From: Nitrospirota bacterium
GTDB lineage: Bacteria; Nitrospirota; Thermodesulfovibrionia; Thermodesulfovibrionales; JdFR-86
Reading direction: 5' to 3'
NCBI GenBank assembly: GCA_030667205.1
Contig: DAOUWH010000086.1
Coordinates: 1-6,803, forward strand
DNA length: 6,803 nt
The stretch's first letter is position 1. The number at the start of each line of letters is the position of its first letter. The position numbers were made by a program, and so were the translations under genes. Positions 1 to 4,881 of this stretch are shown here, piece after piece. The notes below the pieces were generated by a model, which was given only the letters and a program-made list of their open reading frames with translations, was not told the DNA's origin and searched no databases.

Positions 1-103
1 AGCGCAATATGCGCCACCCAAGTTAGCAAAACGCTACCATGCTCTATAATGATAAATTCGCCCAGCCTATATTTGGTTTCGCTTATCACCATCCAAACCT
101 AAC
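1..103. other. Left edge, no gene recognised
   Basis: This stretch lies left of the left repeat copy. I see no convincing coding sequence on either strand and no RNA gene. It is A+T-rich compared with the genes to the right. On the minus strand it would be the leader of whatever gene lies beyond the left edge. It does not resemble the sequence next to the right repeat copy, so the duplicated segment ends near position 104. Confidence 0.4.
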
Positions 104-201
104 CCATCCCCCTCATTTTGTCAACAACTTTCAGGGGGCAATAAACATCAGGTTTCGGTGGATTGCTCTCGCCCGGAATGTTTTTCCTTCAAGCGCTCCA
201 T
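104..201. repeat. Left copy of direct repeat (channel-gene 3' end plus downstream DNA)
   Basis: Positions 145-201 are identical over 57 bp to 4232-4288, and 104-124 are identical over 21 bp to 4157-4177, in the same orientation. Between them, 130-144 matches 4217-4231 with a few mismatches. On the minus strand the 57-bp block encodes the last 17 codons and the TGA stop of the channel gene at 4235-4759, plus 3 bases downstream. This copy lacks about 34 bases present in the right copy. It forms the broken 3' end of the LolA-like gene. The offset between the copies is 4087 bp for the coding part and 4053 bp for the 21-bp part. Confidence 0.93.
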
Positions 202-373
202 ATGATGAACGCCCCCAGAGAAGGGAATCCACCCTTCGTATTATTTCCTTTCCCGTCAACTCCTGCCCAGGGGCTATTGCAGGGACAATCGAAAGCAATA
301 CTATGGCCGCACCGATCATAAGGACATATTTCAGGTTTGATGTTCTATTAAGAAGATTCATAATTTTCACCAA
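131..373 (-). pseudogene. Truncated LolA-like outer-membrane lipoprotein-sorting protein
   Basis: Only the N-terminus of the protein remains. Counting from the ATG at 359-361, residues 10-30 are a signal-peptide-like hydrophobic segment with a possible cleavage after AIA. They are followed by LTGKEIIRRVDSLLWG (35-50), which looks like the first helix of periplasmic LolA-like (COG2834-type) proteins. After about residue 54 the reading frame runs into the duplicated 3' end of the channel gene in a different frame and stops at 131. About 55 of the usual 200-250 residues survive, so the product is unlikely to work. TTG (371-373) and GTG (368-370) are alternative starts; an AAAGGA overlaps the stop of the YHS gene upstream, which suggests cotranscription with it. 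The family call is made by eye on a short segment, but the truncation at the repeat is directly visible. Confidence 0.7.
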
Positions 374-379
374 ATAGGA

Positions 380-787
380 TTATCCTTTAACATGCTTTTC
401 CGGCGCTAGGTCGAAGGCCTTCTTGCAGTCGGCGGAACAGAAGTGGTACCTCCTGCCCTTGTAGGTCGAGATGTGTTCTGATTTCGACTCGTCCACCCGC
501 ATATCGCATATAGGGTCCCGAGCCATTTCAGCGCCTTCTTCTGCGGCTTCAGATACGCCGGGGTGCCGCCCAAGGTCCTCGCGCGCATCAAGGAGCTTTT
601 TCTGCCGCGCCTCCAGGCCCTTGCGGTAGGCGGTGAGGTCGTCAGCTATCTCCGCGAACATGGCTTTTGCCACCTCGTTAGTGGACGCCTCGGCGGAACG
701 CCGGAAGAACTCCTCCTCCGCTTCTTGCCTGGCAATTGCAAGGTCGAGAATTTCAATCATTTCCTCAATGTCACGAAACTCCGCCAC
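380..787 (-). CDS. Helical-hairpin (rubrerythrin/ferritin-like) and YHS-domain protein
   Basis: This is a 135-residue soluble protein with two parts. Residues 5-70 are two charged helices resembling the first half of a ferritin-like or rubrerythrin bundle (acidic run EAEEEF at 22-27), but the EExxH di-iron motifs are not evident and there is no second hairpin. Residues 90-133 form a YHS domain: DPICDM (91-96), then YHFCSADCKKAF (114-125), with Cys94, Cys117 and Cys121 as likely metal ligands. YHS domains occur in copper P-type ATPases and other metal-handling proteins, so binding or sensing a soft metal is a reasonable inference. The start is GTG at 785-787, supported by AGGAGG (793-798) five bases upstream. 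It lies 17 bp after the DUF2231-like gene and directly precedes the broken LolA-like gene, so it is probably part of the same transcript. The YHS call is firm; the ferritin-like call is tentative. Confidence 0.85.
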   Translation of the reverse strand: MAEFRDIEEMIEILDLAIARQEAEEEFFRRSAEASTNEVAKAMFAEIADDLTAYRKGLEARQKKLLDAREDLGRHPGVSEAAEEGAEMARDPICDMRVDESKSEHISTYKGRRYHFCSADCKKAFDLAPEKHVKG

Positions 788-792
788 TATCC

Positions 793-798
793 CCTCCT
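793..798 (-). promoter_or_regulatory. Shine-Dalgarno site of the YHS gene
   Basis: A perfect AGGAGG on the minus strand, five bases before the GTG at 785-787, fixes this non-ATG start. It lies in the 17-bp gap after the DUF2231-like gene. Confidence 0.8.
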
Positions 799-804
799 GT
801 CAGG

Positions 805-1251
805 TTATCGATGGTTCAGCCGTCCGCCATAGTAGCCCTCGGCCATTGCCCCTATCAACAGAAGCAGCGTGCCAAGCGCATAGAGCCATAACCAAACCGC
901 GTGGAGCGCGTCCGGGAAGGTAGACCGGACTATCACCAGAAGGAGGCTCATGGCTATCATTGAAAAGGCTATCCTTATCTTGTATATAAACATCTTGCCC
1001 TTCATCCCTTTGTAGCGGCCCTTCCATGTGAGCCAGCCGCTCAATGTCGTAGGCAGCATCACGGCCGCTCCGGCGAGAAGGCCGATATATGCCGCCAGCT
1101 CGAAGCACGCCCTGCGTGTCGCAAGGTGGAGGGCCATGAAGACGAAAGAGAGCATGAAGAAGGATATAGGGAAGTGGGTGAAAACCACATGCCAGTGTAT
1201 CTTGTATTTAAGCAGTACCGTACGGCGGCCTAGTGGTATTGAATTGTTCAC
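805..1251 (-). CDS. DUF2231-like four-helix inner-membrane protein
   Basis: A 148-residue integral membrane protein with four hydrophobic segments at about 21-43, 51-71, 91-108 and 118-137. Features typical of DUF2231 proteins are an N-terminal HWHVVFTHFPI (19-29) with several histidines at the first membrane segment, a small-residue second helix ending LSGWLTW (70-76), and a C-terminal GYYGGRL (139-145). The family has no established biochemical role; the membrane-edge histidines suggest heme or metal binding, which is inference. The start at 1249-1251 is GTG with only a weak AGAGGG about 13 bases upstream, so an internal start shortening the N-terminus by a few residues is possible. It follows the HD-GYP gene by 22 bp and precedes the YHS gene by 17 bp, consistent with one operon. 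Confidence 0.8.
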   Translation of the reverse strand: MNNSIPLGRRTVLLKYKIHWHVVFTHFPISFFMLSFVFMALHLATRRACFELAAYIGLLAGAAVMLPTTLSGWLTWKGRYKGMKGKMFIYKIRIAFSMIAMSLLLVIVRSTFPDALHAVWLWLYALGTLLLLIGAMAEGYYGGRLNHR

Positions 1252-1273
1252 TGTGCTATCTCAACCCTCTCGC

Positions 1274-2008
1274 TCAAAGCATAACCCTCCCAATCCAGTC
1301 CTGAAGCTCGCCGGAGGCTTCCGTGAAAGCCTCCACCGCATCCGGCATAAAGAGGCCTCCGGAGGCCTTGCGTATCTCAGCCTCGGCGCGTTCGAATTGG
1401 AGGGCCTCGCGGTATGGCCTTTTTACCGTCAGGGCGTCAAAGACATCCGCTATTGCGAATATCCTCGCTCCAAGAGGTATCTCGTTCCCTCTAAGCCCTT
1501 GCGGATAACCCGTGCCGTCGAAGTGCTCATGGTGCGTCCTCACAATTTCAGCGGCCCTTGAAAGGTACCCTATACGGCTTATGATGCCGTAGCCTATTTC
1601 GGGATGCTTTCTCATGGCGGCTTGCTCTTCGACTGTAAGGGTTCCTTTTTTGAGCAGGACGGCGTCAGGCACGCCAATCTTGCCTATGTCATGAAGGAGG
1701 GCGCCGCAGTAAAGGTCAACGAGGTCTCTTCCCCTCATGCCGTAACGGTGCCCTATTACAAGGGCAAACTGGGTGACTCTGAGAGAGTGGTTTCCAACCT
1801 CGTGCTCCCTGGCGTCGATGGCGCTTACGAAGGCCTCTATGGTGGCCAGATACGTACCCTCTATCTTATCGACAATACCGTCAAGGTAGGTCTCCTTGAA
1901 GTAACACCTGTCGCAACAGTAGGTGCCGTCCGCCTTCCGGATATAAAGGTTTTCGTGGATCTCCGTATTGCAATGAGTGCAGTAAAGCTTATCGCCTCGT
2001 GTCTCCAT
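1274..2008 (-). CDS. HD-GYP domain protein with N-terminal zinc ribbon
   Basis: This 244-residue protein has two parts. Residues 8-36 look like a zinc ribbon with CxxC pairs at Cys10/Cys13 and Cys32/Cys35, plus Cys31. Residues 50-220 form an HD-GYP domain with His74 (NHSLRV), the signature HDIGKIGVP (106-114), KHPEIGYGII (134-143), HHEHFDGTGYP (159-169) and ADVFDALT nearby. All the usual metal-ligand positions and the GYP motif are present, so it is probably an active cyclic-di-GMP phosphodiesterase that works in the cytoplasm. No receiver, PAS or membrane segment is present; the zinc ribbon is the only candidate sensory or partner-binding part. Its ATG comes four bases after the TAG stop of the ICMT-like gene (2013-2015), implying translational coupling, and the DUF2231-like gene follows by 22 bp. 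Catalytic activity is inferred from motifs. Confidence 0.93.
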   Translation of the reverse strand: METRGDKLYCTHCNTEIHENLYIRKADGTYCCDRCYFKETYLDGIVDKIEGTYLATIEAFVSAIDAREHEVGNHSLRVTQFALVIGHRYGMRGRDLVDLYCGALLHDIGKIGVPDAVLLKKGTLTVEEQAAMRKHPEIGYGIISRIGYLSRAAEIVRTHHEHFDGTGYPQGLRGNEIPLGARIFAIADVFDALTVKRPYREALQFERAEAEIRKASGGLFMPDAVEAFTEASGELQDWIGRVML

Positions 2009-2012
2009 AGTC

Positions 2013-2663
2013 CTAAATGTTCGCTGTCTTCCTCCACCTCAGGGGCAGAAACGCCGGCGTGCTCCGCATGTATTTGTCGTAGGCCTCGCCGAACTCCTCC
2101 CTCACTTCGCGTTCTTCTTCTCTGGCGAGTTTCACATACATAAAGACAAGGACAGGAAACATGAAGAGGGTCAAGAGCGTAGGCCATTGCAAGAGGAAAC
2201 CCAGCATTATGATTATGAAGCCATCGTATTGGGGGTGGCGGATATAAGCGTAAGGCCCTGTCGTTGCCAAACGGCCCTCGCGCTGAGCCGCATAAAGGAC
2301 ACGCCATGCCGCCGCTATCAGGATAAAACCGGACAGGATAAGGAGATTGCTCAGAAGATGAACCGGGTTGGTGTGGGGGTTTCCCTTAAGACCAAGCAAG
2401 GTATACCAGAGATGTCCAGCGTCATGGGAGAAGGGATCGAGCCCAGGAAAACGGCTTTGAATCCACCCGGCAAGCAGATATATCGTAAGTGGAAAACCGT
2501 ACATCTCTGCAAAGAGCGCAAAAACAAAGGCCGAGAAGGTCCCGAACGACTGCCAATCTCGTTTAGTGCTGGGGCGGAAGAAGCTCAGAGCGAAAAATAT
2601 GAAAACGGCGGAGTTGATTATAACTATCCCCCACAACCCATATGCAGGAATCCCCTCAGTCAT
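2013..2663 (-). CDS. Isoprenylcysteine carboxyl methyltransferase-like membrane protein
   Basis: A 216-residue multi-pass inner-membrane protein of the ICMT/PEMT-like methyltransferase superfamily. Hydrophobic segments lie at about 11-29, 43-66, 103-119 and 149-177. The C-terminal cofactor-binding signature is clear: TTGPYAYIRHPQYDGF (134-149), then a long hydrophobic stretch and EEEREVREEFGEAYDKY (182-198). Members use S-adenosylmethionine to methylate lipid-linked or membrane substrates, but bacterial substrates are mostly unknown. I chose the ATG at 2661-2663, which overlaps the TGA stop of the DUF2933 gene as ATGA; the frame stays open 23 codons further upstream but would then run inside that gene. 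Homologues often sit beside DUF2933 genes near heavy-metal resistance loci in Proteobacteria, which matches this neighbourhood. Family firm, substrate unknown. Confidence 0.9.
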   Translation of the reverse strand: MTEGIPAYGLWGIVIINSAVFIFFALSFFRPSTKRDWQSFGTFSAFVFALFAEMYGFPLTIYLLAGWIQSRFPGLDPFSHDAGHLWYTLLGLKGNPHTNPVHLLSNLLILSGFILIAAAWRVLYAAQREGRLATTGPYAYIRHPQYDGFIIIMLGFLLQWPTLLTLFMFPVLVFMYVKLAREEEREVREEFGEAYDKYMRSTPAFLPLRWRKTANI

Positions 2664-2881
2664 GTCTTGTCCCCGTCGCCATGATGCCCTTTTCCATGCC
2701 CTCTGTGCATCAAGAAATGCATCACCACACACAAAAGCAATAATGCGTAAGGCACTGCACCCATGATATGGGCTTTATGTTCAGACCACAGGAAAAATAC
2801 CGCGATGCCGAGAAATACTACTAACGCCAGACCCACGGGGAGATGAAACGCCCGTAATGATGAATTATCCTTGTTTTTCAT
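2660..2881 (-). CDS. DUF2933 small membrane protein
   Basis: A 73-residue protein with two membrane segments (about 14-32 and 39-58), joined by SEHKAH (33-38), and a His-rich tail HFLMHRGHGKGHH (55-67). This arrangement, including the Cys51 and Met/His residues, is typical of DUF2933. The histidines suggest metal binding near the membrane, which is inference. The ATG at 2879-2881 is preceded by GGGAGG three bases away, a close but recognisable ribosome site. A GTG nine codons upstream (2906-2908) has no such site and is less likely. Its stop overlaps the start of the ICMT-like gene. A sigma-70-like promoter lies upstream (2952-2980), so this is probably the first gene of the leftward five-gene run that ends in the broken LolA-like gene. 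Confidence 0.85.
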   Translation of the reverse strand: MKNKDNSSLRAFHLPVGLALVVFLGIAVFFLWSEHKAHIMGAVPYALLLLCVVMHFLMHRGHGKGHHGDGDKT

Positions 2882-2921
2882 ATGCCTCCCGGAATAAGGG
2901 CCATCCACTGCTGCATGGCGA

Positions 2922-2954
2922 AATGCTTAAATAACGTCTCCGTTTAAAAGCATT
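2922..2954. repeat. Imperfect inverted repeat overlapping the -10 of the DUF2933 promoter
   Basis: AATGCTTAAA (2922-2931) is complementary to TTTAAAAGCATT (2943-2954) apart from two unpaired A residues. The right arm overlaps the -10 hexamer at 2952-2957. It could be an operator, or a transcript hairpin at the end of the DUF3047 gene; no clear U-tract follows it, which argues against a simple intrinsic terminator. Confidence 0.55.
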
Positions 2955-2980
2955 CTATCAAATGCAATGTTTCCTTACAA
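2952..2980 (-). promoter_or_regulatory. Candidate sigma-70 promoter for the DUF2933 operon
   Basis: On the minus strand TTGTAA (2975-2980) and TAGAAT (2952-2957) are separated by exactly 17 bp. They match the -35 and -10 consensus at 4 and 5 of 6 positions. Initiation would fall near 2945, about 65 bases before the DUF2933 ATG. It lies in the gap after the DUF3047 stop, where a new transcript would be expected to begin. Confidence 0.5.
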
Positions 2981-2989
2981 CAGGCTGAA

Positions 2990-3751
2990 TCAATCTTTTT
3001 TGTGAAACATCAAGTCCGCTATGTAGCTTACCGCCTCCTTTCCGGTCTGGTCAGTGTCGTTGAGGATACCGATGAAAATTAGACGCCGTGGCTCTTCCCC
3101 GTAGATCCTCTTGAAGTCCTCATAAAGGTTCCTTTCATATGAGAACCATTTGCCGAGCTTCGCGGAGCCACCCTCGATTACCATCAGCTTCTGCCATGGT
3201 CTTACCGGATCGTTGATGACTTCGCCGGATTTTAAATGGCTGCTCCAGACATACTCGGTAAACCTTCCTCCAAACGGATGCCCGTGAACCCAATCCAGGT
3301 AAAGCCACCGCTTCAAGCGAAACCACAGGGATTGCCTGGACTCGTCCGGCTCGAATAAGAAGAATATCCTTATGGGATGGTCATCGCCTTCCCTGGTCCT
3401 TTCGTCAATGCCTTCGAGAACATTCTCGACCCTCCACTTCCATGTCACGATGGGATATTCCCTGATATCGATATCGACTGTTTTCTCAAGGAATGTTAGC
3501 GCTCCTCTGGAATGAAGCCTTACGGCATGGACTCCATCTTCCACGACCCATTCTGCTTGCCTGCCTTTCGTGCGGCCGGGCCATTTTCTCAATTTCCATT
3601 CGTCAGGTATCTTCCCCTCTTTGAAATTTTCGGAGGACAGGCCCATATCGAGGGTTGAGGCATCATCTGCCGCAGAATACAACGGGCAGAAGATCGATGC
3701 GGCTATAACGATTAGAATTAGCGAATATGTCTTGAATCTATAAACTGTCAA
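2990..3751 (-). CDS. DUF3047 exported protein
   Basis: A 253-residue protein with an N-terminal signal peptide (hydrophobic 10-26, likely cleavage after YSA or YSAA at 25-28), so it should be periplasmic. The body shows the DUF3047 pattern: a Trp-rich beta-sheet protein with W52, W57 and W68, IVTWKWRVE (101-109), and EGDDHPIRIFFLF (121-133). A mid-protein YVWSSH, a W/L-rich segment and the C-terminal FIGILNDTDQTG follow the family layout. The function of DUF3047 is not established; the fold suggests binding rather than catalysis. The only plausible start is TTG at 3749-3751, because an in-frame TGA lies directly upstream. It overlaps the last 14 bases of the DUF302 gene, so translation is likely coupled. 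Cys22 is not in a good lipobox, so a lipoprotein is unlikely. Confidence 0.85.
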   Translation of the reverse strand: MTVYRFKTYSLILIVIAASIFCPLYSAADDASTLDMGLSSENFKEGKIPDEWKLRKWPGRTKGRQAEWVVEDGVHAVRLHSRGALTFLEKTVDIDIREYPIVTWKWRVENVLEGIDERTREGDDHPIRIFFLFEPDESRQSLWFRLKRWLYLDWVHGHPFGGRFTEYVWSSHLKSGEVINDPVRPWQKLMVIEGGSAKLGKWFSYERNLYEDFKRIYGEEPRRLIFIGILNDTDQTGKEAVSYIADLMFHKKD

Positions 3752-4121
3752 TCACTTTCTTCAGCTTTGCCCGAATCTGCTCTGCCAGATCCTGCAGGGC
3801 GGGGTTCTCCACGGCCTGCATGGATGCGATGGGGTCAATCGCCGCTACTTCTACCTTCCCGCCGCTCTCCTGTACGATGACGTTGCAGGGCAGCATGGCG
3901 CCGATCTTGTCCTCTGCCTGCAAGGCCCTATGTGCGAACGGCGGGTTGCATGCCCCGAGGATCCTGTAATTCCTGAAATCAACGTCGAGCTTTTTCTTCA
4001 GAGTACCCTTCACGTCTATGTCCGTAAGGATGCCGAAGCCCTCCCTTTTCAGTTCCTCGGTCACCCTGGCGACGGCTTCGTCGAAGGACGCCTCGATTGT
4101 TTTACTGAAGTAATAGCTCAT
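3738..4121 (-). CDS. DUF302 family protein
   Basis: A 127-residue protein matching the DUF302 family over its whole length. It has the opening beta-alpha segment (about 3-27) with VTEELKREGFGILTDIDV (20-37), the conserved GACNPPFAHRAL (56-67) and the AMLPCNVIVQE segment (75-85). The conserved Cys58 and Cys79 could form a redox or metal site; no activity is known for the family. There is no signal peptide, so it is probably cytoplasmic. The ATG at 4119-4121 has an excellent AGGGAGGT site (4129-4136) seven bases upstream, implying strong translation. It is followed by the DUF3047 gene in overlap. A possible promoter starts in the 21-bp repeat block upstream (4149-4177). Confidence 0.9.
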   Translation of the reverse strand: MSYYFSKTIEASFDEAVARVTEELKREGFGILTDIDVKGTLKKKLDVDFRNYRILGACNPPFAHRALQAEDKIGAMLPCNVIVQESGGKVEVAAIDPIASMQAVENPALQDLAEQIRAKLKKVIDSL

Positions 4122-4128
4122 AGAGTGT

Positions 4129-4136
4129 ACCTCCCT
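4129..4136 (-). promoter_or_regulatory. Strong Shine-Dalgarno site of the DUF302 gene
   Basis: AGGGAGGT on the minus strand stands seven bases before the ATG at 4119-4121. It is one of the strongest ribosome-binding sites in the window and fixes the start. Confidence 0.8.
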
Positions 4137-4148
4137 GTTCCAATTTAA

Positions 4149-4177
4149 AAACTACTCCATCCCCCTCATTTTGTCAA
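4149..4177 (-). promoter_or_regulatory. Candidate promoter for DUF302-DUF3047
   Basis: A perfect TTGACA (4172-4177, minus strand) is followed after 17 bp by TAGTTT (4149-4154), a poor -10. The -35 lies inside the 21-bp block that is repeated at 104-124, where TTGACA is again followed 17 bp later by TAGGTT. The weak -10 makes this a tentative call. Confidence 0.35.
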
Positions 4178-4288
4178 TCCTTCGACCCTTCGGCGAGCTC
4201 AGGGCTCAGGATGCACTTCAGGCGGGAATAGACATCAGGTTTCGGTGGATTGCTCTCGCCCGGAATGTTTTTCCTTCAAGCGCTCCAT
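4157..4288. repeat. Right copy of direct repeat (intact channel-gene 3' end)
   Basis: This is the counterpart of 104-201 and carries the genuine 3' end of the channel gene. The 57 bp at 4232-4288 and the 21 bp at 4157-4177 are identical to the left copy; 4217-4231 is similar with a few differences. About 34 additional bases (4178-4211) form a REP-like palindrome missing from the left copy. The two copies are direct, about 4.05-4.09 kb apart, and enclose the DUF302-to-YHS genes. Confidence 0.93.
4178..4211. repeat. REP-like palindromic element inserted in the right repeat copy
   Basis: The 34 bases begin TCCTTCGACCC and end GAGCTCAGGGCTCAGGA. The outer TCCT/AGGA and inner CCCT/AGGG arms can pair around a GC-rich centre containing GAGCTC. 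The CCTTCGAC...GCTCAGG pattern is the look of abundant dispersed REP-type repeats seen in many environmental bacterial genomes. The left repeat copy lacks it, which shows it as a discrete insertion or deletion. Lying just after the channel stop, it may also act as a transcript-end hairpin. Confidence 0.65.
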
Positions 4289-4759
4289 GTGAATAATAAG
4301 CGCATCAACTGTTTCTTTCAGCAAATTAAGGTCATCTATGGAAAGAGCATCAAGTTGTTCAAGGTTGTATTCAATGGTATCGATTATTTGTCTGTGAGGG
4401 CGTTGTAAGGGGCGCATAAAATAAGTAGTAACAGTAGCCACAATGGTTCCGAAGAACAGTATGGAACCGATGATTATCCACATGCCCCCCAATATCAGAG
4501 AAATGCCTGATTTGGGGGTGTCTGCTATCCCGGCAGTCGAGAACGCCGCTATCCCCCAGTACAAGGCATCCCCATAAGAGGTTATATTCGTACCCTCGAC
4601 CCCACGCTCCGTGAAATAGATGCCTGCAGAAAAAATCATCCAGAGGGCAACCAGCATAATAACCATTTTCAGAAAAGGGGTATGTTTAAGGATGTCCCTT
4701 ACAAACTTCCGCAATCTCACGGGCCAGATAATTCCAAGATTCTCTTTTACCTTAGCCAT
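4235..4759 (-). CDS. Two-TM ion channel (Ion_trans_2-like) with atypical pore loop
   Basis: A 174-residue inner-membrane protein with the TM-pore-TM layout of small potassium-channel-like subunits. TM1 is about 32-50, the pore helix YGDALYWGIAAF 62-73, the filter-position loop STAGIADTP 74-82, and TM2 86-110. A C-terminal amphipathic, probably coiled-coil region (125-165) follows and could drive tetramer assembly; there is no RCK domain. The canonical TVGYGD filter is not present: T75-A-G-I-A-D80 keeps Thr, Gly77 and Asp80 but replaces the GYG signature. Selectivity for K+ therefore cannot be assumed. The ATG at 4757-4759 has AAGAGGTA eight bases upstream. The gene is visibly A+T-richer than the divergent adenosyltransferase gene. 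Its last 17 codons are duplicated at 145-201. Confidence 0.82.
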   Translation of the reverse strand: MAKVKENLGIIWPVRLRKFVRDILKHTPFLKMVIMLVALWMIFSAGIYFTERGVEGTNITSYGDALYWGIAAFSTAGIADTPKSGISLILGGMWIIIGSILFFGTIVATVTTYFMRPLQRPHRQIIDTIEYNLEQLDALSIDDLNLLKETVDALIIHMERLKEKHSGREQSTET

Positions 4760-4774
4760 GATAAATACCTCTTA

Positions 4775-4810
4775 AATGGTTAAAGTGGACCATTAACACA
4801 TTCTATGGTC
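4775..4810. promoter_or_regulatory. Candidate operator: three ATGGT/ACCAT half-sites between divergent genes
   Basis: AATGGT (4775-4780) pairs with ACCATT (4789-4794) across 8 bp, and GACCAT (4788-4793) pairs with ATGGTC (4805-4810) across 11 bp. The middle half-site is thus shared by two inverted repeats. They sit just upstream of the channel gene start and within the gap to the rightward adenosyltransferase gene, where a repressor controlling one or both could bind. No promoter hexamers are convincing here. Confidence 0.4.
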
Positions 4811-4881
4811 AATGATATCAGAGAACAGTGGGTAGCGGAAGCCATGGTGCAAAAGGGCAGATTCTGTTATTATTTAGAGTC

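Noticed and set aside
45..50. Perfect TATAAT on the plus strand near the left edge
   Set aside because: No acceptable -35 lies 16-18 bp upstream, and no rightward gene follows before the minus-strand genes; it is most likely chance in A+T-rich DNA.
39..377. Plus-strand open frame of 112 codons
   Set aside because: It runs antisense through the broken LolA-like gene and the repeat, has no ribosome site and an unnatural composition; it is a shadow.
1028..2143. Long plus-strand open frames opposite the HD-GYP and DUF2231-like genes
   Set aside because: The minus-strand frames carry clear domain motifs, ribosome sites and coupled spacing; the plus-strand frames encode no recognisable motif and overlap them fully.
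2922..2954. Reading the inverted repeat as an intrinsic terminator of the DUF3047 transcript
   Set aside because: The stem is A+T-rich and is not followed by a U-tract on the minus strand; an operator or weak hairpin fits better.
104..4288. Interpretation as a classical integrative element with attL/attR
   Set aside because: No integrase, excisionase or mobility gene is present between the repeats, and the target is not a tRNA gene; kept only as one option in the repeat finding.
4828..4881. N-terminal extension of the adenosyltransferase from GTG at 4828
   Set aside because: The 18 added residues do not fit the family, whose members begin just before the P-loop strand, and the GTG lacks a good ribosome site.
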